Shown here: positions 1 to 11,590 of the stretch, piece by piece
How positions within the stretch are numbered: position 1 is the first letter of the stretch
Layout of the letters: the number at the start of each line of letters is the position of its first letter
NCBI RefSeq assembly: GCF_016545825.1
Contig: NC_052619.1
Location: 6,649,501-6,713,500, forward strand
DNA from: Eucalyptus grandis
Taxonomy: Eukaryota > Streptophyta > Magnoliopsida > Myrtales > Myrtaceae
DNA length: 64,000 nt
Direction of reading: 5' to 3'
Made by a program: the position numbers and the translations under genes
The notes under the pieces: generated by a model
Seen by the model: the letters and a program-made list of their open reading frames with translations, nothing else
Database searches by the model: none
What the model was told of the DNA's origin: nothing

Positions 1-398
1 TGAGTAGAAAGATTAACTTACTTGTGTTGGGATCCATCGTTCTTGAAGCGGAAGCGGAAAACTAATGTTCCACGCACGAGTCATTCTCCTCTATTGCCTT
101 CCGTATCACTGGCTTAATGAGGTAGCTTTCCTCACCTTTAGCGTTAAGTAAATACTCCTTATGTGAGGATACATGTGAGAATTAGGGTTAAAGGAGAGAC
201 TTGAGCACTATTTATAGAATTTCTAGCCAAGCCCCCTCATTACGGGTTAGGCTCAACTCGGCCCATACTAGCCAGCCCCATATTAGACTAATTAAGAAAC
301 ATTCTATCTCACTTTAGACCAAATCCTGTTTTACAATAACCGTAAAACGGTAAATTACAATATTAATTAATGTAGCCTACGTCAGGAAAACTCTTACA
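1..398 (-). mobile_element. Partial LTR-like sequence (edge of a retrotransposon)
   Basis: Read on the minus strand, the block starts with TG at 398 and has a TATA-like TATAAATAG near 210. It then has a GC-richer leader and, near the window edge, a possible splice donor (AAGTAAGTTAA). This layout fits a plant LTR followed by a leader. The second LTR and any coding domains would lie outside the window, so the call rests on layout alone. It is absent from the left edge of duplicated copy B, so it may mark the duplication boundary. Confidence 0.35.
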
Positions 399-514
399 CC
401 TTTCACTGCCAATATGGTGACACGTCTGTCCTGTCATCCATCATTGGCCACTCACTAGGTAAATTGCTCATTAGGTAAACTGCTTATCCGCTTTCCAGGA
501 CACGATCCTTCCAA

Positions 515-765
515 AAAAGCCACTTCCATTTATTGATGGTGAGTGGCAAAACGAAATGACTTGTATTGATAATTATTTAGCATTATCATAGAATTTTGCA
601 GTTGGGATGGGATGTTTAGTTTGAATTGTGAAATTTCTAGGACATGCTCCTAAAAAGCCACTTCCATTTATTGACAATTAAACGAAATGACTTGTATCGA
701 CAGTGCTAAGCATTATCATAGAATTTTGTATCTGGGATAGGATGTTTAGTTTGAACTGCAATTAC
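515..765. repeat. Two-unit tandem duplication, about 138 bp
   Basis: The stretch beginning 'aaaagccacttccattta' at 515 recurs at 653. Both units share 'aacgaaatgacttgtat', 'gcattatcatagaatttt' and 'gatgtttagtttgaa'. The units are diverged and contain no gene. Nothing else is seen in 399-837 except the beginning of the large duplicated block (406-560 matches 21522-21620). Confidence 0.75.
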
Positions 766-837
766 TGCTTGCTTTAAGCAAATCCATCACCATTGCACCA
801 CTAGTGCAAGTTAAGATAAAGCCAAAGTTGTTTTAAG

Positions 838-1270
838 CGGGTAAACTTGTTGAAAAAGTCATAAATCAATCATACTTTAACTAATTCAGTTATAAATCTT
901 TTAATTTGTCAATCAAGTCTTAAACCTTATAACAACTTATTAATCGATTCAATTGAGTTAATTTTTATTAGAAATCGATGACATGGACATCGATCATTTT
1001 ATGTGACACCGCTAGCATGGACAATTTTTGTAATTTTCTGCCTTTGTTTGCATAGATTAAAAAAAATCAAAGTAAAAGTGGATTAGAAAAACATAAATTC
1101 AAAAAAACAAATAGAAGAATTGTTCACGCTCAGTGTCAGCAATGTCACGTAGGACAGCTAACATCAATGTAAGAGATTTCTGAAATTGACTAAAAAAACT
1201 CAATTGGCAAATTGTAAATAAAAGGTTGGGTAATCAATTGGCAAATTAAATAATTTAGAGAAAAATCCAA
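838..1270. mobile_element. Mutator-like mini-element remnant (GC-core MITE family, core missing)
   Basis: The arms carry the family's repeated 'caattgagtc...aaacctt' and 'attggcaaatt' motifs and the inner 'gaaatcgatgacatggacatcg' / 'gtcacgtaggacagc' pair, arranged as an inverted repeat. It sits at the same place in copy A as the element at 22033-22850 in copy B, so it predates the duplication. The central GC-rich part present in its counterpart is missing. Confidence 0.55.
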
Positions 1271-1890
1271 ATAAGAGTTTAAAGTTCCATAAGTTTCTCA
1301 AATAAGGGCCTGAGGTAGATTTTGTTTTAAATAAAGTCATGAAATAAATATATCAGTTTTAAAAAAAAGGGCATGACTTTCTAATTGATCAAGGGCATTT
1401 TCGTCATTTACCCTTTTTTAATTTTTTTTTCCTTTTCTCCTAGTTTTCCTTTCTTCTTTGCTGGTGCCCAGCTTGTCAAGCTGTCGATGGATAGGCTGGC
1501 CACCACCAATTCCCAGAGAGGGCTGGGCGAGGGCGACTCGCCCTTACCCAATCTAGCAAGGCCCACCCTCAACGACCACATGTGAGAAGTGGCCTCGTTG
1601 GCCTTAGGTGAGGGATGGCATTGCCTCACTTGCAACCAATGAGGACCTAGGGAAAGGTTGGTGGGCCCTTGGCAGCGATTGCCATAAAGAATAAAGAGAG
1701 AAAAAAAAAATTTAAAATCAAAATTATCTTTTGACGAAAATATCCTTGATCGGCCAAAATATCTACCTAGACAGCAATTAGAGAGGATAGTCTCTTCTTT
1801 GAAATAACCATGGCCACTTGATGTCCTTATTTGAGTCCAACACAACCACTTTAAGCACTTATTTGATACAAGATCTATGCCAAATTTTTA
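1271..1890. mobile_element. Second type of inverted-repeat mini-element with GC-rich core
   Basis: The left arm has 'gggcatgactttctaattgatc' followed by a pyrimidine tract. The right arm has a purine tract, 'tatccttgatcggcc' and 'cttatttgagtcc', mirroring 'ctcaaataagggcctga' on the left. Between them (1460-1660) lies a G+C-rich block of 'gaggcgagggcgactcgcc' type. Two overlapping open frames here (1385-1585 and 1408-1845) are low-complexity and are not genes. Confidence 0.5.
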
Positions 1891-1899
1891 TTTGAGAAA

Positions 1900-2932
1900 A
1901 TGAGATTACTTTAGGCCTTTATAGGAATTTAAGCAAAAGTTTAAAACTAAATTTGCTAAAATTTAATAGGTTTAGAATCTTTTGGATAATTTTTCATTTT
2001 AAGTCTAATATTGGAGCCGAACCTATGTTGTAAAGGGATTAGGATTTCCTGAGATCAAGGGGTAATTGGGGATTCAAACTCGTGACCAACAACAGGTCTG
2101 AATAGATGAGAAAAGGTATTCCTCATGCACCACACTCCAAGCTGATATGTGGCAACAATTTTCATTTGCTTAATCCAAATTATAGGTTATGTATAGGTTC
2201 CTTATAGGTTCCCTATTTTTTAGAACCTGGAATTTACCATGTATACCCTCGAATCTATCCTGTCACAGGTTTCGGGATCTACATAGGTTCCACCTATATT
2301 ATTACTTGCACAATTACAGTGAATCATCACCTTTAATGAGCATAACTTGTTTATACAATTTATTGACCATAACTTATATTTAGACATATTAAGAATATGT
2401 AACACTAATAAAGTAAAAATCTCAATAATAAAATATAAGTTTAGACTAGTGATTTTCGATTATACATTCATCGTTGGATGCCATGAAATATCGTCGAATT
2501 CCACGAAAACATAAACCAAGAAATAGGTTCCATCTATCTAGAACTTAGAACCTACCTATTGAAACACATTATCTAATTTTTGGAATCTCAAACTTATCCT
2601 GTATATCTTAGAATCCAGAACCGGATAGGTTCCCAATGGTTTGGTTTTTCAAAATTAGGATATGTATGCATTTACGATGTTTTGCAGTAGGTGACAAAGC
2701 ATCATACGCCTTAGTAAAATATTGTAAAGCAATAAAAATTAGATCATTAAAATATTTACGACAATTTGTACTAGGACATGACAAACACCATAATCTTTAT
2801 GAAACATCATAAAAGTTAAAAATTGTAATATTAATATATTTATGACACTTTGACTATGTTAACGCCAAACATAAATAGAATGGATATTTAAATATTTATG
2901 GCGTGTGGCTCTAGGTTACAATTGAAGAAAAT
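1900..2932. other. Gene-free AT-rich stretch of copy A
   Basis: No gene is seen. 2170-2640 has 'ataggttcc'/'ggaacc'-type segments resembling the interior of a degraded hAT-type mini-element, as at 5705-6291. 2645-2930 consists of degenerate 'aaaatatttacgac' repeats that match 26275-26560 in copy B, ending exactly where the copia element is inserted. Confidence 0.6.
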
Positions 2933-3283
2933 AAGAGGAATTAAGAAAGCAACATTCAAAGGTAAATTTCCCAAGTGAAGAATGTTTTTCACTAAAAGCT
3001 ATAATACACACTTTTCTTCTACAGTACATAATGTTATTTATATTAAGAAGACAATCAGATTTCCTATTCTATATTTCTAATATTTAATCTAACGGATTGA
3101 CTGGATCAATTAACTTGCAATTAGAATAATCAAAATCAAATCATATTTCCCACTCTAATATAATCATCTAATGGCATAATCAAATCACGCGCTAATCTAA
3201 TCTTCCAATGGTAGAATCAAATCACATCTCCTACTCTAATATAATTTTCTAATGGTTCACCAATAATATCATCAACCTTATTA
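2933..3283 (-). repeat. Copia LTR, 3' side of the element
   Basis: 351 bp, matching 6514-6886 along its length, including the runs 'aggaattaagaaagcaa' and 'tatattaagaagacaa'. It is shorter than its partner because of small deletions. The two LTRs have clearly drifted apart, so the insertion is not recent. Confidence 0.85.
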
Positions 3284-5704
3284 GCCTCACTCAAACTGGG
3301 ATTAGACTGTTGCTTCTTCATGCGTCACAATCTATGCATGGTTCTTGTGAACTCAATTGTGATTGATGCATATTTGTCTCATTAGGCAACTCATAATTTT
3401 GTTGTCCAAAGCTGTTATCATCAAATGGAAATCCCATGCTCGTGTCTTGTGATGTTTGCCCTTCAATCGCTAATGTTTCGGATTGTCTAGTAAAAAATTT
3501 CACCCCAGGTTACCAAGTCTAATACAACTATGGATACTTGGGAAAAACTATCTCTAATATATCAAAAAAATGAGAATCTCGTCTCATCAAATATCACATG
3601 ACGACTTACATACATTCTTCCTTTTTGTAGGCAAATAAATACATCAATAACCTTTATGTCTCTGACTATACCTGAGAAAAATAAAGGGTAATGAGCGTGG
3701 CTCAAACTTTGTTGCACCATATGATCTAAGGTGTGGATAACACTCGCACTTGAAGACTCGAAGAAACCCATAGTCCCCAAAGAGCCTACCAAACAAACTA
3801 GTCATTCCCAACACTAGTGATTGTAACAAATTGATGAGAAATGTGGTAGTCAGAAATGCATGGACCCAATAAATCAATGGTACTCATGCATGATAGAGCA
3901 TAGAAATATCCAACTCAACGATGTGCCAACGTTTCATTTTGGTATTTCCATTATGTTCTGGCGTATATGGGTAGGAGACCAACTTTTTAATTCATTTCTC
4001 ATTCAAATGATTAACAAACTGACTATTATTACATTCCTTTCCACCGTCGGTGGAAAGATTTAATTCAACTTTCAAATTAATTCTTAACAAGATTTTGGAA
4101 CATGACGGTAATGGAAAAGAACTTAGACTTTCTCTTCATTGGATACACCCATGAGATCCGTGAAAAAACTATCTATGAAGACTACATAGAATTTAAACCG
4201 TTGAAAAGATTCTACTAGGGTAGGCCCTCACACATCACAGTCGATTTTTTCAAGTGATTTACTAGCTAGAGACTTCAAGATATTGAAAGACAGCTTGTTT
4301 CTTTTTCCAACCTAGCAACTTTCACATATTCTCTTTGTCACATTTATAGATTTGATCTTATTGTTGTTCTTCAAAAACTTTACTATTCGAAAGTTTGAGT
4401 GCCCAAGCCAAAGGTGCCAAACTTCACTATTGGCAATCCGCTGTCTTTGAGAATACCACGCCTGTGTTTGTGTTTGATTTCCCTTGTAAATGCCCCTGCA
4501 TTTCTTTCCCAGATTGATTACCGAATCCGTCAGATGGTCCTTAACAGATTCACCAAGTTCATCAAAGATTAGTGAGTGGGGGTATAGTTAACTTAGACAA
4601 CGAAATCAAGTTTTTCATAATCTCTAGGACCACTAAAACCTCATTTAAAGGAAATGAATGCAATTTAGTAGATAAAGATGTTAAGCCAATATGGGTCATT
4701 GGCAAACAAACTCCATTCCTCACCATTACCGTGATTGTACCATAGTAAGGAGAGAGAATTGAGATTACCGGTTGATGATGTGATATGTGCTATTGCTCTA
4801 GAACCTGAAAACCAATCTCCTCCTTGATCATCCTCTAAGTGAAGTGTTTGTATAAGATTGGAAGCCTTGATTATGAGAAGGTAAATTTAGTATGTAATTT
4901 CTGCTAGATTGATAACCATAAGATGAATCACCAAAAGTTCATGAGGGTCCATAGTTATAGTATCTTGGATAATTTCCAAACCTCCTTCCACAAAAATCAT
5001 AGCCTCTTCCTCTATTGTCAAACCTATCATTCCTTTCTTTCAAAGCCTCTTTTAAAATTTCTTTGGCCAGCAAAAATAAATGTTAAATTAAGTGAACCCG
5101 AATCAACCTCACTACTCAGTTTAGACTGATCAATCTTTTCACTAGTAAATGCCAAATTAGGGTTTATTTGATCTGACAAATAATTCTAATGCTGCATTTC
5201 ATATCTCTCGAGCTAAGTAATAACGTCTTCGTAGCATGGCTCAGGTTTGAGATAATACATAATTGCCTTAAATGTCTCATAGTCACATTCTAGACCCTCT
5301 AAAACACCAAAGACCTTTGTGATTTCATTGACCGGTTTCCTAATCGCATTTTAACGTGTTACAAATCAATTTGAACTCACGCAAATACTCGGTTAAGGGC
5401 CTATTATGCTTTTGACAGGATTGAAGCTTACCCCTTAATTCAAATTCTTTGGCCACAGATCTATGAGTAAAATGATTACACAATGTATTTCATACCTCAA
5501 AAGCCGATTCAAGACCTATTATGAGCATTAGCACATCCTCAGACATGGATCTAGTGATCCACAATGACACAAGTTGGTTGGTACAATGCCATTGTTGATA
5601 CTTTGGATTAAGGACATCTTCATATTTTTTCCTTTATGGGCGTGAGATTCTGAGTGGTGGAGGTTGAATTTGACTATTGATGAAACCCAATAGATCATAG
5701 CTGC
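3284..5704 (-). pseudogene. Degraded copia gag-pol (gag, pre-integrase and integrase remnants)
   Basis: Reading the minus strand from right to left: a UBN2-like gag region at about 5170-5640; an RGRG-containing RNA-binding-like patch near 4950-5040; a pre-integrase segment around 4400; and integrase C-terminus at 3644-3877 in two frames. The last has 'TKFEPRSLPFIFLRYS', equivalent to the family's 'KFDPRA..VFLGYS', then 'LQKGRMYVSRHVIFDE'. An acidic linker follows at 3318-3503. Stops and frameshifts interrupt every domain. Nothing resembling the YxDD reverse-transcriptase motif is present before the LTR begins, so the polymerase region is deleted. Confidence 0.7.
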
Positions 5705-6291
5705 TAAGGGTGTGCATGGTCTGGGCGGGTGGTTCCCGACCTAGGACCGGGAACCGCTCACTAAGGATCGGTTCCGAAAAATTAGAATCGGAATCAACCC
5801 GTTTGTTCCATGGATCCACTCGGGAACTAGATCGGCAGTCCAGTCCAGTTCCTGAGTGGATCCATGGAACTGATTTTGACGCGAAACAATTTTGATTTTC
5901 AACATAGAACGACTACGTGACATCAAAGTAAGCCAAAAAAAGAAAAACCAAATTTAAGTACGTGGAGATGCGGACGGCGAGAGAAGTAAACGCAGTGAAT
6001 TTACAAATACAGTCCGGGCAGTTCCTGGGTATTTTGCACACCCCTAGAAGGGAGTGAGATGAGATCTAGGGTTTCTTTTAATAATTTTTTTAATATTAAA
6101 AAAGTTCCAGTCTGGTCCGGGTGGGTGGGTGGGCGGATCCGCCCATGGAATTGGGAATCGGACCGATACCCATCGGTTCCCATAAATTGGAATCGGGAAC
6201 CGGACCGGTTCCCTCAAGAACCGCTAGTTCCGGCGGTTCTGGTCCGATTCCGAGTGGTTCAGGTGGTTCCCGGGTATTTTGCACACCCTTA
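5705..6291. mobile_element. hAT-type mini-element nested in the copia element
   Basis: The termini are perfect 12-bp inverted repeats, TAAGGGTGTGCA at 5705-5716 and its reverse complement ending at 6291. They are flanked by a perfect 8-bp target duplication, atagctgc (5697-5704 and 6292-6299). An 8-bp duplication is the hAT signature. The interior is rich in GGTTCCG/CGGAACC motifs. A second right-end-like sequence occurs internally (about 6033-6047), so the element may be a fusion of two copies. It has no transposase; its short open frames are spurious. Confidence 0.85.
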
Positions 6292-6513
6292 ATAGCTGCT
6301 AATAAAGTGAAGAAATTGTGTCTGCCGTAGAAGGAAATTTCCTTCAGAAAGTTTGATAGTCACAAAGTTTGAGAGGTTTATGTGTATAGGGTATGGATAT
6401 CTCGATTTTCGGTTTTCTGCCATGATTTTGTAGATGAAGAATAGATGAACTCAAGGAAAAGGATGAAAAACAAATATGATAAAAATGGCTCTGAGTATAA
6501 GGCTCTGATACCA

Positions 6514-6886
6514 TGAAGAAAATTAGAGGAATTAAGAAAGCAATGATTCAAAGGTAAATCTCTTAGGAGAAGAGTGTTCTTCACTAAAAGCCATACTATA
6601 CACTTTTCTTATATAGTACATAATGCCATTTATATTAAGAAGACAACCGGATTTCCTATTCTATAATCTGAACATCTAATCTTACGAATTGACTGAATCA
6701 ATTAACCCGCGATTAGAATAATCAGAATCAAATCATGTCTCTCACTCTAATCTAATCTTCTAATGGCAAAATCAAATCATAATTAAATCATATGCTAATC
6801 TAATCTTCCTATGATAGAATCAAATCATATCTCCTACTCTAATCTAATCTTCCAATGGTTCACCAATAACATTATCAACCTTATCA
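6514..6886 (-). repeat. Copia LTR, 5' side of the element
   Basis: 373 bp, adjoining the perfect primer-binding site at 6501-6513. It ends at 'ttatca' before the gcaat target duplicate. Beyond it (6892-7140) copy A resumes, matching 26570-26810 in copy B. Confidence 0.85.
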
Positions 6887-7260
6887 GCAATGAAATGTCG
6901 CAAACCTTAGTAAAACATGGTAGAATAGTAAAAACAACATTATTTAAGTATTTGGACAAGGTTATGACAAAACATCATGAGTCTTTGTAAAATTTCGTAA
7001 ATAGTGGAAAATTAGGATATTCAAATATTTACAATTTTTTTTTTTGTTGATCTTGGTGAAACTTTGTAATCCTTAATAAGTATTATATAAAAATAAGGAT
7101 ATTGTTTAAATTCTAATGATTTTTATACTAGATTACTATTAATATTTTTTTTATACAATGATGTAAATTACTAAGAAATAAAATGTTAAATCATTAATAC
7201 TAACACCGCTCAAGAGTTTCTACTAGAGTTTACTCAAATAAGCGATGCCACATGTTTTAA

Positions 7261-8720
7261 TTAGGTGTTGAAATAAGTGGTTGTTGAATCATTGGCATCT
7301 TTAAGTTTTCCATAGAAAATTGTCACATCACGTAAAACAGTTTTGATAAGATTTGTCATCTGCTCAGTTAGCAATTGAGAACGACGTTCGCATTGCAAAG
7401 TCATACCACTATTCTCTTTTAGCCCTCTAAAATTCATGTCAGTTCGCCTATTCAACTATGCCCTATCTCTCCATTTCAGCCCAAAATGTTAATATCCTGA
7501 TCGCTTTTGGGGCAAGAATTCCACAAACTTCACTATCCTCGTCGACTTTTCATAGATGGAATATTTCCAACTCCACCAGCGGCCAAAAGCAATCTTCTTA
7601 GATGGACTTATTTCACCGTACATCTTCAAGCTTCTTTTCCTATCATGGTTGGTTGATACAGAAAGAGAGATAGAGGGGAAACCAAGAAGAAGTGGCCACG
7701 GAGAGGATGATAGACTTCTGCAGAACGAAGGCAACTGCTAGCAAAGGCTGGCTGCCTTTGGCCGTGGCAGGCGAGGCCATGGCGAGGTTATCCTCGCCTA
7801 GATCAGCCTCACCTAGATCTAGCTGGCAAGGGCTTCACAATACCTTGCCCAATGGTCAGCGATCTGCGGCGACCCTTGTGAGCCATGGTTGAAAACAGAA
7901 AACAAGGAAGGAAAAAAAGAAAGAAAAGAAAAATAAAATAAAAATTCAAAAAATATTTAAAAATTAAAAAATTTCTCCACATTAGCATCGGTTGCATCAT
8001 GTAGGATAGTCGACATTTGCATCAGCAATTTCCGATCAAAATTAGCTAAATGAACTGAATTGGCAAAAGCACAAAATATTTAGGACTGAATTGGCTAAAA
8101 AAAAATTAACAAAAAAATTGGTTAGAAAAATGTTTAGGATTCAATTGGCACAATTACAATATGTTTATGTATTTTTTGGTAATTTCCCACTCTTTTATTG
8201 GCTTTTGGCATGCTACTTGAACACTACTTTTAGTGGTAAAACTCATGTGACGAGGGCAAACTATGCTAATGATCTGAAGGTAAAATCACCACAAATTTTC
8301 ACATTAGAGTCCATAATTTCATATTTCAAAAGCTCAATGTACGTTTATTTCAATTGTCCACATATTCACCAAAGAATTCTTTGATCAAACCCAGAAAAGT
8401 CTCATTTTCCTTAACGAGTCAACTAGAAGCAAAGATAAGTTACAAACCACAAGAAGCAATGGTCCTCAATGGAGAAGCACAAAAGGGAAGTTTCGTTGAC
8501 CTCATGCAGAAACTTCGAAGCTGAGAGCACGGGCATATATGTGGATACCATCAAAATGAATGCATCATGAAATAAGCCATTGCGTTCTCGCGCATGCTCG
8601 GACACAAGCTGGGTCCATCGAAGAAAATTTCATAAAAGAACAAAGGTTTGGAGATACGAGAAATCAACCTTCACGATCATGGGCCGTTAAGATTCCATTA
8701 CCATGTTTGAAAGGAAGGAG
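7261..8720 (-). pseudogene. Possible degraded gene, present in both duplicated copies
   Basis: On the minus strand there are three protein-like patches. 8423-8605 contains 'ASKFLHEVNETSLLCF'. 7489-7734 contains 'GRWWSWKYSIYEKS' and a basic serine-rich start. 7261-7455 contains 'LTEQMTNLIKTVLRDVTIFYG'. The same patches occur in copy B at 33958-34140 and 33014-33310, with the frame changed by small indels. Upstream lie a (CT)n tract (8726-8771) and a TTTATAAG motif near 8800, as in a plant promoter and leader. A Mutator-like mini-element sits inside (7735-8190). I do not recognise the family; it could also be a transposon-captured fragment. Conservation between the copies may reflect only their common origin. 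Confidence 0.3.
7735..8190. mobile_element. Truncated Mutator-like GC-core mini-element
   Basis: This is the core plus right arm only: a GC-rich core (7740-7890), a purine tract 'ggaaggaaaaaaagaaag', then 'catcatgtaggatagtcgacatt', 'gatcaaaattagc', and 'tttaggattcaattggcacaattacaat'. The left arm is missing. The same truncated form is at 33265-33685 in copy B, so the truncation predates the duplication. Confidence 0.65.
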
Positions 8721-8721
8721 G

Positions 8722-8725
<4 letters not shown>

Positions 8726-8771
<46 letters not shown>
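8726..8771. repeat. (GA)n microsatellite
   Basis: About 23 uninterrupted AG/GA dinucleotides. The equivalent tract in copy B is at 34467-34521 and is longer, so length has changed since the duplication. Confidence 0.98.
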
Positions 8772-8773
<2 letters not shown>

Positions 8774-9291
8774 GGCGAGGGAGAGAGAGACGTGGTAACT
8801 TATAAAGCTGAGAAAGCACACAAATTTGTCCATAACTGTTTGGTTCATTCAGCTTAAAGTCAGATGGAATCTTGAAATTTTATCAAAGGATGAGATGGTG
8901 ATTGGAGGTGACGTTGTTAGGGGCGAAACAATTGTCCAGCCATTGAAGTATATAGCTTAGTGATTTATAGCCACTCGCGTCTTTCTTAGGAGAGAATCTA
9001 TCTTGACTCTTCTTTGATGATAAAGTGAGTTTCCTAGCTGCCTGTTTACAAAGAAAACGCTTGCCAATTTAGACATGCTCTTGACGTAAAAAGAATTTTT
9101 AGGGATGAGAATTTCATAAGTGCTATAACTTTCATATAATTACTTGAGTGTCATAATTGTTTTTTCAGTCATTTGAGTGCAATAATTTATGTAGGGCATT
9201 CATTTGAGTGTTACACTTTTCTTTTCCCAATTATTAGAATGCCATATATAACTTGGCACCCGAAGGAACAGTTTTAAATTTTTTTGGCACT
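8772..9291. other. Gene-free segment shared with copy B
   Basis: No gene is seen. 8790-9080 matches 34525-34770, including 'agccattgaagtatatagct' and 'agtgatttatagccactcgc'. 9110-9290 is AT-rich and contains repeats of 'cattTGAGTG', as in a degraded mini-element. Confidence 0.6.
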
Positions 9292-9294
9292 TAA

Positions 9295-10309
9295 GGGTGC
9301 GTTTGGTTGTGTTTCTGTTTAAAAATTGTTCTAGGAAACAGAAATAAAAAAAAGTGTTTTACGGGAACAATTTCAACAAAAAACGCGTTTGGTAAACTTG
9401 TTAGGGAATAAAAAATAAATAGAAACACATTTGGTAAATTTGTATAATTTTTTTATTTCTTTTATTTTTTAATATTTTTATTTTATTTTTCTATTTTCTT
9501 TCTTATTTTTCTTATTTTTTTTTTTTTTTTTTTCTTTTTCTTCTTTGGCCGGTCGCCGGCCTCGGCCATGGCCGGCGACCAGCCGGCGGCCTCTCCCGGC
9601 CACGGCGAGGCTCGCCGGCCCGCGAGGCCGAGCCGGCCGTAGGCCGGGCGAGGCTCGGCCTCGCCTTGGCTGGGCGAGCTCGAGCTCGCCCGGATCCGGC
9701 AAGGCCGAGCTCGCCCGGCGGCCGGCGAGGCTCGGCCTCGCGGGCCACCGCCAGCTACGCCCGACTGGCGGTGGCTGGGCAAGGCCGAGCCGCCGGGCGA
9801 GCTCGGCCGCCGGCCCGTGAGGCCGAGCCTTTGGCCGTGGCCGGGCGAGGCTCGGCCTCGCCGGCCACCGCGGCGACGCCGACTGGCGGTGGCGGGCTCG
9901 GCCTCGCCGCCGGCCCGGGCGAGCTCGGCCTCGCGGATCCGGGCGAGCTCGAGCTCGCCCGCCAAGGCGAGGCCGAGCCTCGCCTAGCCACGGCTAGGCT
10001 CGGCCTCGCCGGGCCGGCGAGCCTCGCCGTGGGCTGGGCGAGGCCGCCGTCGGCCGGTCCCGGCGACCGGCCAAAAAGAAAAATAAAGAAAAAGAAGAAG
10101 AAAAGAAAAAAAAAAAAAAAAAAAGAGAAGTATTTCTAGATTTTGTTCTAGAAACAAGAAACAACTTTTTGTGTTTCTTGTTTCTGTTTCTTTTTGTTCG
10201 GGAACAAAAAAAAGAAAAAAAGGAACAGAAACGCTCCTTTTTGTTCCTAGGAACAAAAAAACAGAAATTTCTGTTCGGGAATAGAAACAAGGTGCAGCCA
10301 AACGCACCC
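9295..10309. mobile_element. Tourist/PIF-Harbinger-like element with extreme GC-rich core
   Basis: The ends are inverted repeats starting GGGTGCGTTTGG (9295) and ending in its reverse complement (10309). They are flanked by TAA (9292-9294 and 10310-10312), the 3-bp target duplication of PIF/Harbinger elements. The arms are AT-rich, with 'gttctaggaacaaaa'-type internal palindromes. The core at about 9545-10070 is almost entirely G and C, built from iterated and inverted 'GGCGAGGCTCGGCCTCGCC'-like units. The long Ala/Arg/Gly/Pro open frames in several phases (9483-10139) are compositional artefacts. No transposase is present. Copy B lacks it near 35030, so it is a post-duplication insertion. 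Confidence 0.85.
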
Positions 10310-10312
10310 TAA

Positions 10313-10880
10313 GTGATTGATTGAGAGTTATGGTACTCAAGTTGACATTCTTTAAAAGCTATAGCACTTAAGTAATTGAAAAAAAAAATATTATTTGAGT
10401 ACTGTATAAAAATTATGGCATTTGTGGTGTCATTATCTCGTATTTCAGGTATTGTTTAGGTTTTTGAAATCCGACTTAAAAGCTCTCTCTCTCTCTCTCG
10501 ATCGACCCGTCCTACTTACCTAAACTAAATTGGAAAGAGAACCACAATAGAAATCCAAAAATTGATAGTACGATCTATACACAAATCGGTCTCTTAACTT
10601 TTTGAATGATCATTGTATGGACATCAAAGAAATTTTCATTGTATTGAGCGAATGAATCGATATCATTTCACTTCAACATCTTCCCCAAATTGTGATATCT
10701 ATACATAAATTGAATTTAATTACAACATATGTAATTAGGTCATATCTTGTACACTTTGCATGAATAGGCCTATTATATTTTATGTGTACAGTCCATGAAA
10801 AATATAACGTGCACAAGCTTGGTATGATCTTTGAAAATGTTCATATTTGATTGCTATAACTACCTAATGTGCACAATCGG
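10313..10880. other. Non-coding segment shared with copy B
   Basis: No gene. A short (CT)n run lies at 10481-10499. 10440-10655 matches 35155-35177 plus 35898-36083, and 10655-10880 matches 38950-39180. Copy A thus shows the unoccupied state for both the retroposon-like insert and the solo LTR of copy B. Confidence 0.75.
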
Positions 10881-11455
10881 CAAAAGTACTAAAAAAGTTC
10901 TAAAATTATTGCATATGTATCAATTCAATCCTAAACATTTTCAAATTAGTATTAATTCAATTCATCTTGGCAACTTGGCCAAAAATCATTAACATGGATG
11001 GTAACCTTATAAGATATGGCTAATGCTAACGTAGACATTTTTATAATATTTTTAATTTTTAATTTTTTTCTTTTAATTTTTTTATTTTTCTTTCTTTTTT
11101 TCCCTGCACTTTGGCTAGCGAGGCCCCTAAGCCCCTTGCCCAAAGCCTTTGTGGCCCTCATCAATGATTGGGGAGGGCTTGCCTATCCTCGCTCGCTGGC
11201 CAAAGTGAAGGAAAAAATAGAAAGAGAAAAAGAAAAGAAAAGAAAATAATAAAAAAAATTATCAAAATAATATTTAAAAATGTCAACGTAAATGCTGATT
11301 ATATCGCATAGGATAGCTAGTGTCCGCATCAACAATTTCTAATCTAAATTGGTTGGATGTGCTAAATTGATACAACTATAACAAGATTTAAGATTATATT
11401 AGTTTAATTGAAAGGTCTATGACTAAATTTGTATATTGTATGTTTAAGACTTTTT
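10881..11455. mobile_element. Mutator-like GC-core mini-element downstream of PHT1-A
   Basis: The left arm is 'aaaagtactaaaaaagttctaaaattattgc' and the right arm ends with the complementary 'aattgaaaggtctatgac...gtttaagacttttt'. A pyrimidine tract, a GC-rich core (11105-11215) and a purine tract lie between. Its counterpart is at 39180-39840 in copy B, so it predates the duplication. Its right end is about 135 bp from the PHT1-A stop codon, so the gene's polyadenylation site may be near or inside it. Confidence 0.75.
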
Positions 11456-11590
11456 ATTTTCTTTCTTTCCTTTATTACACTTTCCCGCCCACAATCTATG
11501 CTCCGCCATGCTTCTTTTCCGTCCATCGAGGCCTCGTGCGCATAAATTGTAAGGGCGAACCGCCACGTTCAGACTAGGACAGTCCCTCAA

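Larger units (their letters stand above)
2933..6886 (-). mobile_element. Ty1/copia-type LTR retrotransposon, internally deleted
   Basis: LTRs lie at 2933-3283 and 6514-6886. Both begin 'tgaagaaaa' on the plus strand, and the flanking 5-bp target duplications are acaat (2928-2932) and gcaat (6887-6891), one mismatch. Next to the right LTR, the minus strand has a perfect copia primer-binding site, TGGTATCAGAGC (6501-6513), so the element reads on the minus strand. Gag-like sequence lies at about 4560-5640, pre-integrase 'WHLWLGHSN'-like sequence near 4385-4450 and integrase C-terminal sequence at 3562-3877. Reverse transcriptase and RNase H are missing, and the frame is broken in many places, so the copy is dead and non-autonomous. 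The matching position in copy B lacks it, so it arrived after the duplication. Confidence 0.85.

Noticed and set aside
9483..10139. Long overlapping open frames rich in Ala, Arg, Gly and Pro in several phases on both strands
   Set aside because: They lie in the GC-rich core of a Tourist-like element; lack of stops follows from base composition, and no domain is visible.
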